Of a stretch of DNA of 64,000 bases, positions 23,210 through 34,350 are shown in pieces. Each line of letters begins with the position of its first letter. Position 1 is the stretch's first letter. The notes beneath the pieces are model-generated. The model saw only the letters and a list, made by a program, of their open reading frames with translations. It made no database searches and was not told where the DNA came from. This stretch comes from Azolla caroliniana (Eukaryota > Polypodiophyta), in contig JBHGNT010000007.1 in NCBI GenBank assembly GCA_043228905.1, forward strand, positions 5,890,001-5,954,000. Direction: 5' to 3'. The position numbers and the translations under genes are program-made.

Positions 23210-25835
23210 TGGTGGAGTGTTCATACTATTTATCCTTGAGGGATGGGACCTAAGGAAGAATGCACCAGATCAATGGTAGCTTGATGGTAGGTAAGTTTTT
23301 ATTGTAATAATTGTTCATAACTAATGAAAGGATATTTTTCTAGGAAAAAAATAAATTAGTTCTGTCCTAAGTGAAGCTTAAAAACTCAGCAACATTTTCC
23401 TTGTGGAAGCATGAGTGAAAGGAAATTTACGGCTTGAAATAACGGGTGTAAGAGAAACTTGGGCTGTTGGGACCTGTCCATTTTTTTAAAAACCCTATTA
23501 TGGGTTGGAACTAATGTGTGTGTTTTTTATTGTTTGAGAGAAAGGTTTTCGGTGGGCCATGTTTCCGAAAAATTGACTAGTTGTAGTTTGTAGACATAAC
23601 TATAGAGTCAAAATGCTCTTTCGAAGTCAAATGTTTTATGGAGGACTTCTACATAACTATTAGTTATGGAAGTGAAAATACATATTGATATGAATGCTTT
23701 TGGAGAAAGGGAGTTGTTAAGTATCAATGAATGATATTAAAGTCAAAATCTTCAGCAAGAAACATATGATTGGACATGCTTCCACGGCTGGAATCCCTAA
23801 GCAAATACACAACCTTCCACTTAGGAACTATAGAGAATTAAAGGCTTGCTTCAAAAATACGGAAAAAGTAAAGGCAATGATTTCATATTACGTGCTAGTG
23901 CATAATATCGTATAATGGATTAATAATTAAGCAAGAAATGTGGCATGAAATCTTAGTATATATGCGAGGTACAATGCTTAATCCATAATATAAACGTTGT
24001 ACGTTCTCTATAGTGAATATAATTCTACAGAAGTACTAATGCATATATCTTTGAACTTACCAATTTAAATCTCAATAACTTGGAGATTTAATTATTCCTC
24101 TTCTTAAGTGCAAGAAATTTAAATGTAATTCTTAGCACTCAAATTGTTGGGAATGAAGTTTTTCCATGAAAATGTTAATGATCTAGGATGATGATTGGCA
24201 CCCTTTTTCCGTGAGATATTGAATGATAGTGGTAATATATTTGGTTGTTCACATAAGAATGAGACATAGTTAAAAATATATAGTGTTAAATAATAATTTG
24301 TTCATTGGTATTAAAAGCAAAGTGGCCAGAGGCAATATACAAAGTAGTTCAATATTACAAGAAATGTTGTGAAATAGTGCCGAACGACCATAGCCAAGCT
24401 TTATAGGTAAAGATAACGATAAAAATCCTCAATAAGTATTGGACTAGTAAAGAAAGTACAACCAAGCCATAACTTTCTCTAGAGCTACAAAGTAGTCCAA
24501 CGTTACAAGAAATGTTGTGAAACAGTGCCGAATGACCATAGCCAAGCTTTATAGGTAAAGATAATGATAAAAATCCTCGTAAAGTACTGGACTAGTAAAG
24601 AAAATACAACCAAGCCATAACTTTCTCTAGATCAGCAAGATGAAGAAGAAGCCAATGGAGGATATTTCTCTTGAAAAAATAAATGAATAAAAATAATAAT
24701 TCTTTCATTGGTTTGCTATTCATTTGTTATTGAGTTTAGACATAATGGATAGCCCATAAAACACGTGTTTTCTAACCTTAACCATTGTGGGTATTTCTTC
24801 ACGATAAAAACTCTTTTCAAGACTCTTGTTCAAATGCTTCAAGTCATGTTGATTTTGATGGTAGAATTAACCACAAACAATTGTTGGTGAAAATAAACAT
24901 TGACTTTGTGGATCACCCAAGTGTTTTCTATTCCAAAAAAACTATTCTTCATTAGTAGAACTTCTGCATACATGATGAAATGATTAGGCTGAAAACATTA
25001 CAATGGCTCTAGTCATGATGACCTATAATGAACAACAAAGAAGCATAGTGATAGACTATGTAATGACATTGGACATCCTATATGTAATGAACGTCTAGCA
25101 AAACCCCTTTTGAGGATGATTTATCCTGACCTTCTTCAGACATTGAACAATCAACGCATACTGGTGCATTCGAATTAGCTGAAGAATTCTCTACACTGTG
25201 GAAGAAGAGTTTTGTACACTTACCAATCAATGAGCTTATGTTTTTCTCCCTTTTTATGTGAACAAATGAAGAGTGTGTTGAATAAAACATGCACACACAA
25301 ACTTGAAAGTAAATGTAAAATAAACTTTAAAGAAGTATATTAACCAAGATAGACCTATTATAACCAAGACGTTGATCATACCACTAAAATATACGAAATC
25401 CTTACAAAATTGTATGCATATAAAGACTGAAGCCCATGACTCTCGTCCATTTCAAGTCTATGAGGCAGAATGCAAAAGACATGACATATTGGCCATAGTT
25501 TTATTAGTCTATAGAGTTGAACAAAGCCAAATTGACACAAAAGATTCATTCTTCCTTTCCAAATTGATGAGGAATGTATATATTTGGGTTTGTGGAAAGT
25601 CCTTGCCCAAGAAAGCGTTATATGGAGAGCTTCCTAGCCTACAATCAATCATTCCAAGGGAGTTATAGGTTATCCGTCCCAATAGAAATTTGAAAAACCA
25701 AGTTGTGATCGAAAGTGTGGGTCGATGCTCTCTATACATAGGTGACAACTACGTTGGTTCAAATCCAACTTGACCCAATATATTCGACCAATAAATATAA
25801 ACATTGGCTTTCAAAGGTTGTTGGGGAATGCCTAT
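23210..25835. other. Intergenic; one tandem duplication at 24338-24632
   Basis: Two head-to-tail copies of about 148 bp begin at 24338 and 24486 (TACAAAGTAGT, AAGAAATGTTGTGAAA, CATAGCCAAGCTTTATAGG, CCATAACTTTCTCTAGA). Short frames at 25078-25748 on both strands show no recognisable protein features. I see no gene. Confidence 0.55.
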
Positions 25836-25837
25836 GT

Positions 25838-26231
25838 AACAATTGGCAACGGTTCGGTTTGAACTGAACCGTGAAACAACGGCTGAACGGTTTAAACAGT
25901 TCGGTTCAGGTTTGGGATTTTTTAACGGTTCAATTTCAAAAGTTGGAAATGGTTTAACGGTTTTTTATTGTTTTAAAACAATCTTTTGATTTTCATGCCT
26001 TATTTTCACATTTTAGGATTAATGAAATATTTTAAATTTGACCTAAGCTGAAAAACCGAAACCGAACCACGAAACCGCGGTTTTATCGGTTTAATGCTTA
26101 ACGGTTTGATTTTTTTTTTAATGGTTTGGTTTAACGGTTTCGTGGTATGGTTCGATTTGGTTCAAGTTTATAATTTTATAAATGGTTCGGTTTTGACCCT
26201 CTCGAACCGAACCAAACTGTTGCCGATTGTT
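25838..26231 (+). mobile_element. MITE-like element, copy 1
   Basis: About 394 bp bounded by inverted ends: left TAACAATTGGCAACGGTTCG, right GTTGCCGATTGTTA. The interior is rich in AACGGTT/AACCGTT words around an AT-rich core and has no frame of note. The block GACCCTCTCGAACCGAACC lies near its right end. A related element, inverted, is at 58708-59124. Clear target duplications are not visible. Confidence 0.6.
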
Positions 26232-26631
26232 ATGCCTCTGTCGTGGTATCATGTAACCATTGGTATTGTTGCTACATCATATTAAGTTTCTTATAGTGGT
26301 GTCAAGCCTCATCTCAATGGCTCATCACACAAGTCTACACACTCATAGAGATCCTTTCTACGAATCCAACTTCCTTCCATCACCGTCCGACGGAAGACTA
26401 AAGGCATCATCGATGGTGTTACATGAAAGGGGACGGATCGGCCGACGGCCCGAAAACCGGACCACAACCATCCGTCCCAAAAGAAAAGGAAAGGATCTTT
26501 TGGTGGAATCCTGATGGGGAGAATCCTTTGGATCCTTTGACGGTCAGTTGGGATATCCTTTGATTTCATGGGGCTTGAGCGCAACTGCAAATTGTGTTGA
26601 GAGAGAGAGAGAGAGAGAGAGAGAACCAAAG

Positions 26632-27288
26632 ATGTTGGTGGCGGTGGCCGGCCAATTTGTGCGGCGCCACGTGCGGATGTTCGCATCGGAGGCGAACCTT
26701 GCGAAGCAGCAGCCCAGGATTAAGGCCGGTGCGCGCCGCCCCTCGGCTCCTCCAGTTTCTCCGGGAGAGAACACAGCCCGGCCCGATCTTCTTGGGATTG
26801 TCGCCACCAAACGCATAAGGCTGGTGCATCATCATCTCCTTGGCAGGAGGCGGTGGACGAAGCCGGGCATTAAAGCCCACGGCGGCCTTTATTTTGGCCA
26901 GGGTCATGATGGTACGCTCCCGTTGCGGATAGCCGGTGACTCGGACCTTCATGCCATCCTCGCGGGAAGCCGCGCGATTTGCCTCGCCCCCGCGGAACGG
27001 TTCCCAGACAATCCCCTGCCGCACCGGCATGCGTGGCGCATCTCCGGCGATGGCACACGCCGCTTCTCGGACCTCCAAGAAGACGCCACGTATGTCCTTG
27101 TCCACATGGAACCCCCCGGGCCGCGACCACCCCAGCCGGGAGACGCAAGCTTGCATGGCGAGCTCCGCAATAGAGCTTTCGGTGAAGAAGGCGAACTCAA
27201 TGAAGCCATGCTCCGGATTTTCTCGCCTGAACGAGGGTTCCCCGACATGGTTTGTCCGATCTCGCACTCTCTTTCTTTTTTCCCGTAG
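26632..27288 (+). CDS. Unrecognised ORF in a GC-rich island
   Basis: Open plus-strand frame of 218 residues from an ATG just after a (GA)n tract. The start (MLVAVAGQFVRRHVRMFASE) is Arg/Ala-rich and could be a mitochondrial presequence; the rest matches no family I know. The minus strand is open over almost the same interval (27306-26566) in codon-aligned register, so antisense openness may follow from base composition. The island is much more GC- and CpG-rich than its flanks. I prefer the plus strand because of the A-rich start context and the GA-rich leader. It could also be an exon with introns not recognised here, or transferred or repeat-derived DNA. Confidence 0.35.
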   Translation: MLVAVAGQFVRRHVRMFASEANLAKQQPRIKAGARRPSAPPVSPGENTARPDLLGIVATKRIRLVHHHLLGRRRWTKPGIKAHGGLYFGQGHDGTLPLRIAGDSDLHAILAGSRAICLAPAERFPDNPLPHRHAWRISGDGTRRFSDLQEDATYVLVHMEPPGPRPPQPGDASLHGELRNRAFGEEGELNEAMLRIFSPERGFPDMVCPISHSLSFFP

Positions 27289-27309
27289 ATATTCGCTTGC
27301 TTGCATTTC

Positions 27310-28190
27310 GAAAGGGGGAAAAAAACACCACCATGACTAACTTACAATGGATTTTAGATCCATACCATCATGACTAACTTTCAATGGAATTTGAACTCAC
27401 ACATCACCATGCCTAACTTACATTGGAATTTGGATCCACACCACAATTGACTAGCTTACAATGAATTCAAACTAACTTACAATGGAATTTGGATCCACAC
27501 CACCATGAATAGCTTACAATGAGTCCGGTCACTCCATCCCTTTCTCTCTCACACACTCATAATACAAAAGCATCCATTACCACACCAAATTGTATGTTGC
27601 CCGGAATGGAAATCTATGTGTTCGTATGACTAATGAGAAGCGAAGTGAGCTCAAAATTTTTCTTATTGAGTTACGTAAGTGGTAACTTGATTCAATGAAA
27701 AGGGACACGTATGCTTAGGTGATGCAATTGCCTTACCATGGCCCTTGCTCTTGAAAGAGTAAGTTGTAGGTTGATGTTGCACATTAGTCATTAATAATAA
27801 TGTGCACAATGTTGGATTGATCCCGTTCCACAGTAGTTATCATAGAAGTATTCTCCTATAGCCTATTATCATAGCCTCAACATGTTTTATTAAAAAATTA
27901 CAAAACAGAGACCAAACGAGATGCTCTTTTCTTATTCAACAAGAAGACGAAGTGTGAATTTTTGAGTAACTTCTCCCTCAGTCCATAACAAAAAAAAAAC
28001 ATTTAGTTGTTACAATTCATATATTAAAATAGAATTTTAAGGATTGTGATGTGGGTGATTATAATTGAGTATTCAAATAAAAAAGAACCAATCATGGGTG
28101 AAACTTTAACCACAAAAGCAAGAATAAGTCGTACAACATAATGCAAACCATTCTTGAAAAATTTAAAATTGTTAATAACAGATATCTTTT
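27310..28190. other. Intergenic, no supported gene
   Basis: 27330-27520 contains short diverged repeats with TGACTAACTTACAATGGA and TTGGATCCACACCA words. I see no gene in the rest. Confidence 0.5.
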
Positions 28191-28197
28191 GCATTAG

Positions 28198-28563
28198 GTG
28201 AGCAAACAAGAATGGCGCATTGTCCAAAATGAAGAAGTTGATGCTGTCATTTCTTCTCCTCGTGCCCTTGCAATTGGTTTCCATTGCAATAAACTAACTC
28301 TCGACGAAGTTCAAGGTGCAGCCAAGCGTGTGTCTACTTGGATCCAAAAGGCAAACACTTGTAACAGTCTTGACCATTCTTTTCTTCTTAGAAAAGATAT
28401 CTATGTGGTCATGTCCGGAAACTTCTTATCTAAAGAAAAAGCCAAAAGCGTCATTCCAGCTTGCAAAAAGCACAACTTCATCCTTCTCTTGAAAAATGGC
28501 ATTAACTTTTCTATGGAAAACTCTTGTCTTCCTCCACAACAAATTTTGCCCGCTAATGTATAA
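28198..28563 (+). CDS. Unrecognised ORF, possible 3' exon
   Basis: Plus-strand frame of about 121 codons opening with GTG directly after a good splice-acceptor context (ATCTTTTGCATTAG), so it could be a terminal exon whose upstream exons I cannot find. The translation is well mixed and not low-complexity (ALAIGFHCNKLTLDEVQG; DIYVVMSGNFLSKEKAKS), which favours a real or formerly real coding segment. I recognise no family and assign no function. Confidence 0.35.
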   Translation: MSKQEWRIVQNEEVDAVISSPRALAIGFHCNKLTLDEVQGAAKRVSTWIQKANTCNSLDHSFLLRKDIYVVMSGNFLSKEKAKSVIPACKKHNFILLLKNGINFSMENSCLPPQQILPANV

Positions 28564-28569
28564 TGGATA

Positions 28570-29003
28570 TGATTAAACATCATTCAACAACCATTTCCAA
28601 ACACATACAAATGTTGTTTTTTGTCTTAAAAATGCACTTTACAAGCATCTCTTCAAGCAGATTGTGACTTTGCAATGGTTGGGAATCACATGTGATTTCT
28701 TTTATCAACAATAACTAGATATTGCTAACTCTTATTAACTTAATCAACTTAGCTTCTAAGTGCCACAATTCCCTAGGTGACTATTATTCCACGTGAGAAA
28801 TAGTGAGTAAATTCAAAATTTCTCATAGAATAATTTTCAACTAGGAATTGCTACTTTAGAAGTCAAAGAGGCTTAAATCTTCCTAAGCTTACATGTGCAT
28901 GTTAAAAGTACATCCTACATTGTGAGAGACATATACCATGGTGTAATGTGTTATTAAAACAAAAATACGTACATGCCAAATCATCATCATCATTCAAGAG
29001 CCT
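28570..29003. other. Intergenic, no supported gene
   Basis: AT-rich sequence up to the LTR of element D. I see nothing specific. Confidence 0.5.
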
Positions 29004-29646
29004 TGTTATGCCCTTAGATTATGGGGGTCTCAAAACCACATGAAAACACAATTGGGAGGTAATTGGGATAAAAAGGATGAATTATATTATATGAAGATAT
29101 ACAAGCTTACAATGGTCCCAAGTTGGGAAAAACCAAAAATGAGGTTGGGACGAGTCAGGATTGAATTAGGACTAAACCGAGATCCGTCGGGACAACCTCC
29201 CAAAGAGATGTTGAGGGACTAGAGTGTTTCAGAGGTTACAAGACGAGAGAGTAGAACTCAGAGGTTGAGAATGAGCAAAATGAGGAGAAACTCCTCCTTA
29301 TATACCAAGATATGGCTGCTGGGATTGGCTGTCCCAACCTAGGGTGGCGCCCCTTTTGGGATTGGGATTGGGATTGGCCCCTTTTGTGAGTCCTGGTTCA
29401 AATTGGGACTACATCCCGGTTGGGATAGGATAAGCACCGGGGTGCAGTGGAGCTTGAGTCCCATTAAGCTGAAAAAATTGTCCCAAGTTCCTTTGTTGCT
29501 TGGGTTCGCTGTCGGGGTAGTTGTGGTTCGTGCGGCGAAGTCGCGGGGACTAAGGTTAAGGGGAGTTGAAGAAACTTAAGTTTTAATAATGCTTGTATGG
29601 TGATGATAGAATGGTTAAGGATAGTAAGACGAAGAATTACGAGTAA

Positions 29647-29695
<49 letters not shown>

Positions 29696-29867
29696 CATAG
29701 ATAAAAGATAGAGACAATGTATGATTCAAGAAAGAAGATTGAGACAAAGTATGATTCTAGAAACAAGAGTATATGATATAATCATGATGTATATTTAAAA
29801 ATATAATATTTTACCAACTTTACAATCCTTGATCGTAAGATGAATCTTTTCAATACCGACCCTTGAT

Positions 29868-29935
29868 TTGAACCCACGACCTCAACTTCGAAACGAGAGG
29901 TTCTCCACCCAATGAGCTAGTCTTCTCTACTTGAT
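29868..29935 (-). mobile_element. tRNA-derived SINE-like head
   Basis: The minus strand has an A-box-like TAGCTCATTGG and, about 45 nt later, a B-box-like GGTTCAAATCA, the spacing of a Pol III internal promoter in plant SINEs. No tRNA cloverleaf is implied. Confidence 0.5.
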
Positions 29936-30155
29936 TGTCTTATTTTCTCACTCTCTCTTGATTCCTTGATTCCCTTTTGTTTTCCTTTCCCCTCTTTTTA
30001 TAAGTATTTCCATGCATATGGTAATGTCATGCATGAGTTACATCTGATGCATGATCGCCATTTGGCGCACATGCATTGCATGTGATGCATGATAGCCATC
30101 ATACTCATTTGAGCTCCTATGTATTGGGATAAGTATAATGATGGATATAACTCTA

Positions 30156-30425
30156 AAACAAATAACCTAGCTTAGTGGTGTATAGTTTGTGCTTGATATA
30201 CAAGGTTGAGGGTTCAAGTCCCTCAATTTTACTTAATACAATATTTAAGTTTATTCTTATATAGTGAAGCACATTCTTGACAACATTTTAAAAAACAAAT
30301 AGCCTACCCTAGTGGTATATACATTGTGCTTGGTTTATAAGGTTGTGGGTTCAAGTGTTTGAAATATTATTGAATTCAATATTTAAATTTATTTTTATAT
30401 CGTGAAGCAAATCCTTCATGACATC
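30156..30425 (+). repeat. Tandem pair of SINE-like units, about 137 bp each
   Basis: Copies start near 30156 and 30293. Each has an A-box-like word (TAGCTTAGTGG; CTACCCTAGTGG) and a B-box-like word (GGGTTCAAGT), followed by AATATTTAA...TATTTTTATAT...GTGAAGCA tails. They look like two head-to-tail tRNA-derived units. Confidence 0.6.
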
Positions 30426-30604
30426 GCGCCTTATTTCCTTCGACTATCCCTTGATCACTCTTGCATTAGTCTTTTCTAGGACTTCATCCCTTCTTGGTCG
30501 AGCTTTCGACCTTTGGTCCATCTTCTATCCTTAGTTTCTCAGTCCTTCACATGACTCCTACTTGGGAAGCATGTTTGATATTCTTTGTCTCGAGTTGATC
30601 TTCC

Positions 30605-31168
30605 TTGCTTGCCTTGGTTGGGAGACACTTGATTCCCAACCCTTGCTTAGTCTCACCCTTTAAAGGTTCTCGCATCCCTTTTTCCTCGTTTGCACCGAGT
30701 AAAATTCTCTCATCCGATTGGGTTGTTGACATAAGGAAATGGTTCAGAAGATGGGGTGTGGATGATCTTTTAGAGCTTTCGAGCAATGTTATGCATTATA
30801 TAATGATTGAGGAAAGGTTGGTGGAATCATTATGGATGAAGTGGGAAGATGCTAAGAGGACAAAGTTAGAATACTACATGGAAAATGTTAACCCTGAACG
30901 TTGGTCTCAATATAAGGCAAGAATGCATATTGATCGTATCCAACCTTATCTCATTACCAATATGCGTAGTAATGATTGTAGATCCCTCACACTACTTCGT
31001 AGTCGATCTCACAAGGTTGAAGTTGCAACGAATTTGAAGGCATGTAAAATATGCAATGAAGGCACGATAGAGGATGAATGTCACTTGCTCTTCACATGCT
31101 CGACACATTGTCATAATGCAATTCGTTCAAGATATGATGACATATTAAGAGGGAGTGATAAACTTTAG
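30605..31168 (+). pseudogene. LINE-like C-terminal fragment (copy 1)
   Basis: An open plus-strand frame of about 188 codons. Its C-terminal half has LTLLRSRSHKVEVATN, then CKICNEGTIEDECHLLFTC: arginine-rich, then CxxC...ExExH...C. This is the pattern seen after the reverse transcriptase in many LINE polyproteins, notably animal-type ones. A diverged second copy lies at 53925-54415. No catalytic domains are attached, so it is either a LINE 3' relic or a captured domain. Confidence 0.45.
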
Positions 31169-31448
31169 ACACCGGCTAGAGGATTGAGCTCATGTTTATG
31201 CCTTATTCACGTATAAAGACTTTGTACTTCAATGTATGAATCCCCCTTCATAGGAAGGAGACATATCAAGAACACATGTATACATGGTCCCATAGGTCAA
31301 AATTGGCCTCTTTATGGATGATACAAAATTCTAATTCTAACTTAAAAGGTTCTGTGGAACGAAATACTCCCTTATCCATTGTTTGAAATCCTCCCAATCT
31401 TCAAAGGGTTCCCTCCGCTCCACCAAAAAGTACCGCTTTCTTGAGGTA

Positions 31449-31766
31449 TCAACTAGCTACCTTCACCCATGGTCTTTGTGTCGCCCGACTTTGCTCCAAA
31501 AAGCACTCCATGTCATGGATCCAATTGTTAAGCACCAAGCACTCCGTTGTCACAACGTACTCCCTTGGGGGTACCAACTTGCAGTTTTGAAAGTCATATT
31601 CTTCATCGACCCTTTCTCTTTGGCTCCTTCTTGGTGAGCTTCCTTCCTTCGATTTCCCCATGAGGATTTCCACAAATTTGACCAAAGCAATCTCCACCGG
31701 GTTCCCTCTCGTCGTTTGCTCCTCGATGGTCCCCTTCTCCTGCCTCGACATCACGTCTTTTCCCAA
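31449..31766 (-). pseudogene. Gag-like fragment of element D
   Basis: Minus-strand frame just inside the primer binding site. It contains WIHDMECFLEQ, reminiscent of the gag start of plant Ty3/gypsy elements where a W...ME helix begins the capsid. The frame ends at a stop after ATQRPWVKVAS, and later gag, protease and reverse transcriptase are not found. It is non-functional. Confidence 0.5.
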
Positions 31767-31777
31767 CTTGTGTTATC

Positions 31778-31789
31778 GCTATGATACCA
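31778..31789 (-). other. tRNA-iMet primer binding site of element D
   Basis: The minus strand reads TGGTATCATAGC two bases inside the LTR boundary, 11 of 12 bases identical to the usual TGGTATCAGAGC. Confidence 0.75.
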
Positions 31790-32396
31790 AGTGTTATGCC
31801 ACTAGAATATGGGCGTCTCAAAATTACAAGAAAACACGGTTGGGGCAAAGAAATTTGGGATGAAAAGGATGATTTATATTATATAAAGAGATACAAGCTT
31901 ACAATGGTCCCAAGTTTGGACAAACCAAAAACCAGGTTGGGACAAGTCGGGACTCAACAAGATCCTTCGGGAAAATCTCCCAAAGAGGGACTAGAGTGTT
32001 TCAAAGATTACCATAGGAGACAATAGAACTCAGAGGTTACAAGGGGAGAGAATAGAACTTAGAGGTTGAGAATGAGAAAAATGAGGACAAGCTCCTCCTT
32101 ATATAGGCCAAGATATCATCGTTGGGCTTGCTGTTTGGAGGGCTAGTTGTTGTGTACTCCATCGGGACTACCCATTGGAACTGGTTGTCCCCACCCATAG
32201 TGGCGCCCCTTTTGGGATGGGAACTAGGACTAGGACTAGCCCCTTTTTTAGATTGGGACTGTGTGCTGGTTGGGACAAGACAAGAGCAACACAAGCCTTA
32301 CTAACAAGATGGTATGGTTAAATCTTGTTAATTGCAATGTCAAAGTTAAGGGCTGCTTTCGGGCGTGATTCTGTGTAGTAGAAAATATGTGTGTGT

Positions 32397-32444
<48 letters not shown>

Positions 32445-32889
32445 ACAAGGTATATAGAAAATACTAAAACTGTATTAACAAGAGAATAAACAACGAACTG
32501 TTACAAAGAAAAGGAGAAGATGCTTATGTAGTCATCTTCTCTCTATATTCTCTTACTACAACCACCTCTTGGGGAGGTGGAGACTTAACTACCTAGGAAC
32601 TATGCGTCATCGGACTTAACTTCTATGACACATTAGTTATGAATCATGATACAAAGTGGTGGGGTGTTCTCACACATGGCTATTCCCAAGGTGTGTTCCC
32701 ACACTAGGGAAGTTGAGTTTGATTCTCAACACACCCCTTCAAGATCAACTTCTGATTGCTTAGAAAGTCTAATTTTCGTCTTGTCGATGAATGGGTCGAC
32801 TTCTATAGTTAGTTTCGGCTTCAGTTGTGGGTGGTCTGCTCACTTGTGCTCATTCTGCTCTGTCTGACTCTAGGTGGGGCAACGACTAT

Positions 32890-33985
32890 TTACTCCCCCT
32901 CAAGCTCGGCTCGTTGGTAATCGAGAGACCTAGGCTTAGCGTGAACTATCGTGGCTTTTGTGAAGATGTCGGTCGTCTGTAGGTTGATGTTGATGTGGTG
33001 CAGGTTGACATCTCCACCCACAACACGTTCTTGGATGAAATGATAGTGCACCTCAATGTGCTTAGTCCGAGCGTGGAGGACTTGATTCCGAGCTAGTTGG
33101 ATGTTGTTCATGTTGTCGCAGTAGAGGAGGTTGGGATCTTTGTAACGTTCAGATCCTTGAGGATCCTCTTAAGCTATACGACTTCATATGCTGGCACGGT
33201 GTCGCGGAAATCTGCGCATGCAGGTCGGTCGAACGGGACCACCGGGGTCTTTGACCAAGCAGGATGGATCGGGTGACTTGTGCTTGTAAGGAATCGACCG
33301 TTGTTTAGGTTTACAATCGGGTCGTTCTTGTTGTTGAAGATGCCTGTGTGGGTTGACTGAGAGAGAGAGAGAGAATATTTACCGCACCACAAAGATGTCG
33401 TGAAGCACGTGACACATGTGCCAAACGTTGTGATGTGCGCGTTACATGTGCGCAGACAAGCACCGGCCTCTATCCGCAAGTGGTGATGGAGGATCGAAAG
33501 GATCGTTCAAGACAATGGAATGGCAGAAGGACTAGGGCATGCGAGAAGTATTAAAGATAGATTGATAGATAGATACGGATGGGACGAATTCCCGGTTTGA
33601 ACTTTTGACTTCAAACCCTTACTTGCACCTCATAGTATGCGTTAGGCTTATTTTATATAGTTGTGTAATGAACACCTAAACACACATCACATGTGCACAT
33701 TAATGTGTTAACATACGCGTCTAACCATCACTCCTTTCATACATGTGCACATTGAACCTTCTCGATTTCCCTCGTTCCACGTGATTTTCACACTGTTGCT
33801 GAAAATCTTCACGACAGCAGCTGCACCCGTGTACTCTGCTGCCTCTTTGCGTGACTATGAGTTGCTTTTTGTTGCTCTAAGATATGGTTCCGTTGCCTAG
33901 GGAGAAGACAAACCCTGATGTTGATCGCTTGTCAGCTTTGTAGCCAACCCAGTCGCATCGATGTATCCTTTGGGTCAAATCGGTG
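32890..33985 (-). pseudogene. Copia A RNase H, split by an insertion
   Basis: RNase H pieces: GYKADKRSTSGFVFSLGNG at about 33960-33900, AAEYTGAAAVV near 33825, then, after a 620-bp interruption, EVV-LKRILKDLNV at 33190-33140, and NNIQLARNQVLHARTKHIEV at 33111-33050. In intact copia elements these segments are contiguous. Confidence 0.75.
33187..33806. mobile_element. 620-bp insertion in Copia A RNase H
   Basis: The RNase H reading breaks here, and the flanks carry CTTCA at 33182-33186 and 33807-33811, a candidate 5-bp target duplication. The insert is not bounded by TG...CA and has no clear inverted ends. It contains a (GA)n run at 33358-33374. Its class is unknown; a solo LTR with eroded ends is one possibility. 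Confidence 0.4.
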
Positions 33986-34350
33986 TGGCCGATTTGTAGA
34001 GAATACCCATCATAGATCTTTTAAATTAGTGACTTCAGCAATGTTTTCTGGTTCATAAACAATTACCACCATCATAAAGGCATAGTCGTAATGCCATCTA
34101 GTCGTTATAGCCAAATCGACTAACTAGATTCTTCTCACAAGTGGAGTGTCCGATTTTTTCATTTGTTGTGGCAATGGCTTTCTGTACACCAAGTGTCCCC
34201 ATAATAGGCACATCAAAGCCATCAAGCTCAGTGTCGAGTGAGTGAGTTGATTCATTGTCGTCAGATTTCTTGTCGTCATATTACATCATTTTTTCCTTTC
34301 CTTTGTTTGAATTCGAACTTGGCCGTGACATGCTTTTCTCGCTTGAAGGC

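Larger units (their letters stand above)
29004..32291 (-). mobile_element. Element D: degraded LTR retrotransposon
   Basis: Two related LTRs in the same orientation enclose about 2.3 kb. The 5' LTR (minus sense) is 31792-32291, running from TGTTGCTC to GGCATAACA. The 3' LTR is about 29004-29445. Both share CTTACAATGGTCCCAAG, AACTCAGAGGTT and CTCCTCCTTATATA (an antisense TATA box). A primer site TGGTATCATAGC, one mismatch from the initiator-Met tRNA complement, lies at 31778-31789. Behind it, at about 31766-31449, a minus-strand frame (CLVLNNWIHDMECFLEQSRA) resembles gypsy gag. No pol is visible. The interior also contains SINE-like units and a LINE-like fragment, so it is an old, scrambled element. 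Confidence 0.75.

Noticed and set aside
26566-27306. Minus-strand 246-codon ORF as the main gene of the GC-rich island
   Set aside because: Not excluded, but the plus strand has the better start context behind a GA-rich leader; neither is recognised, so only one low-confidence call was made.
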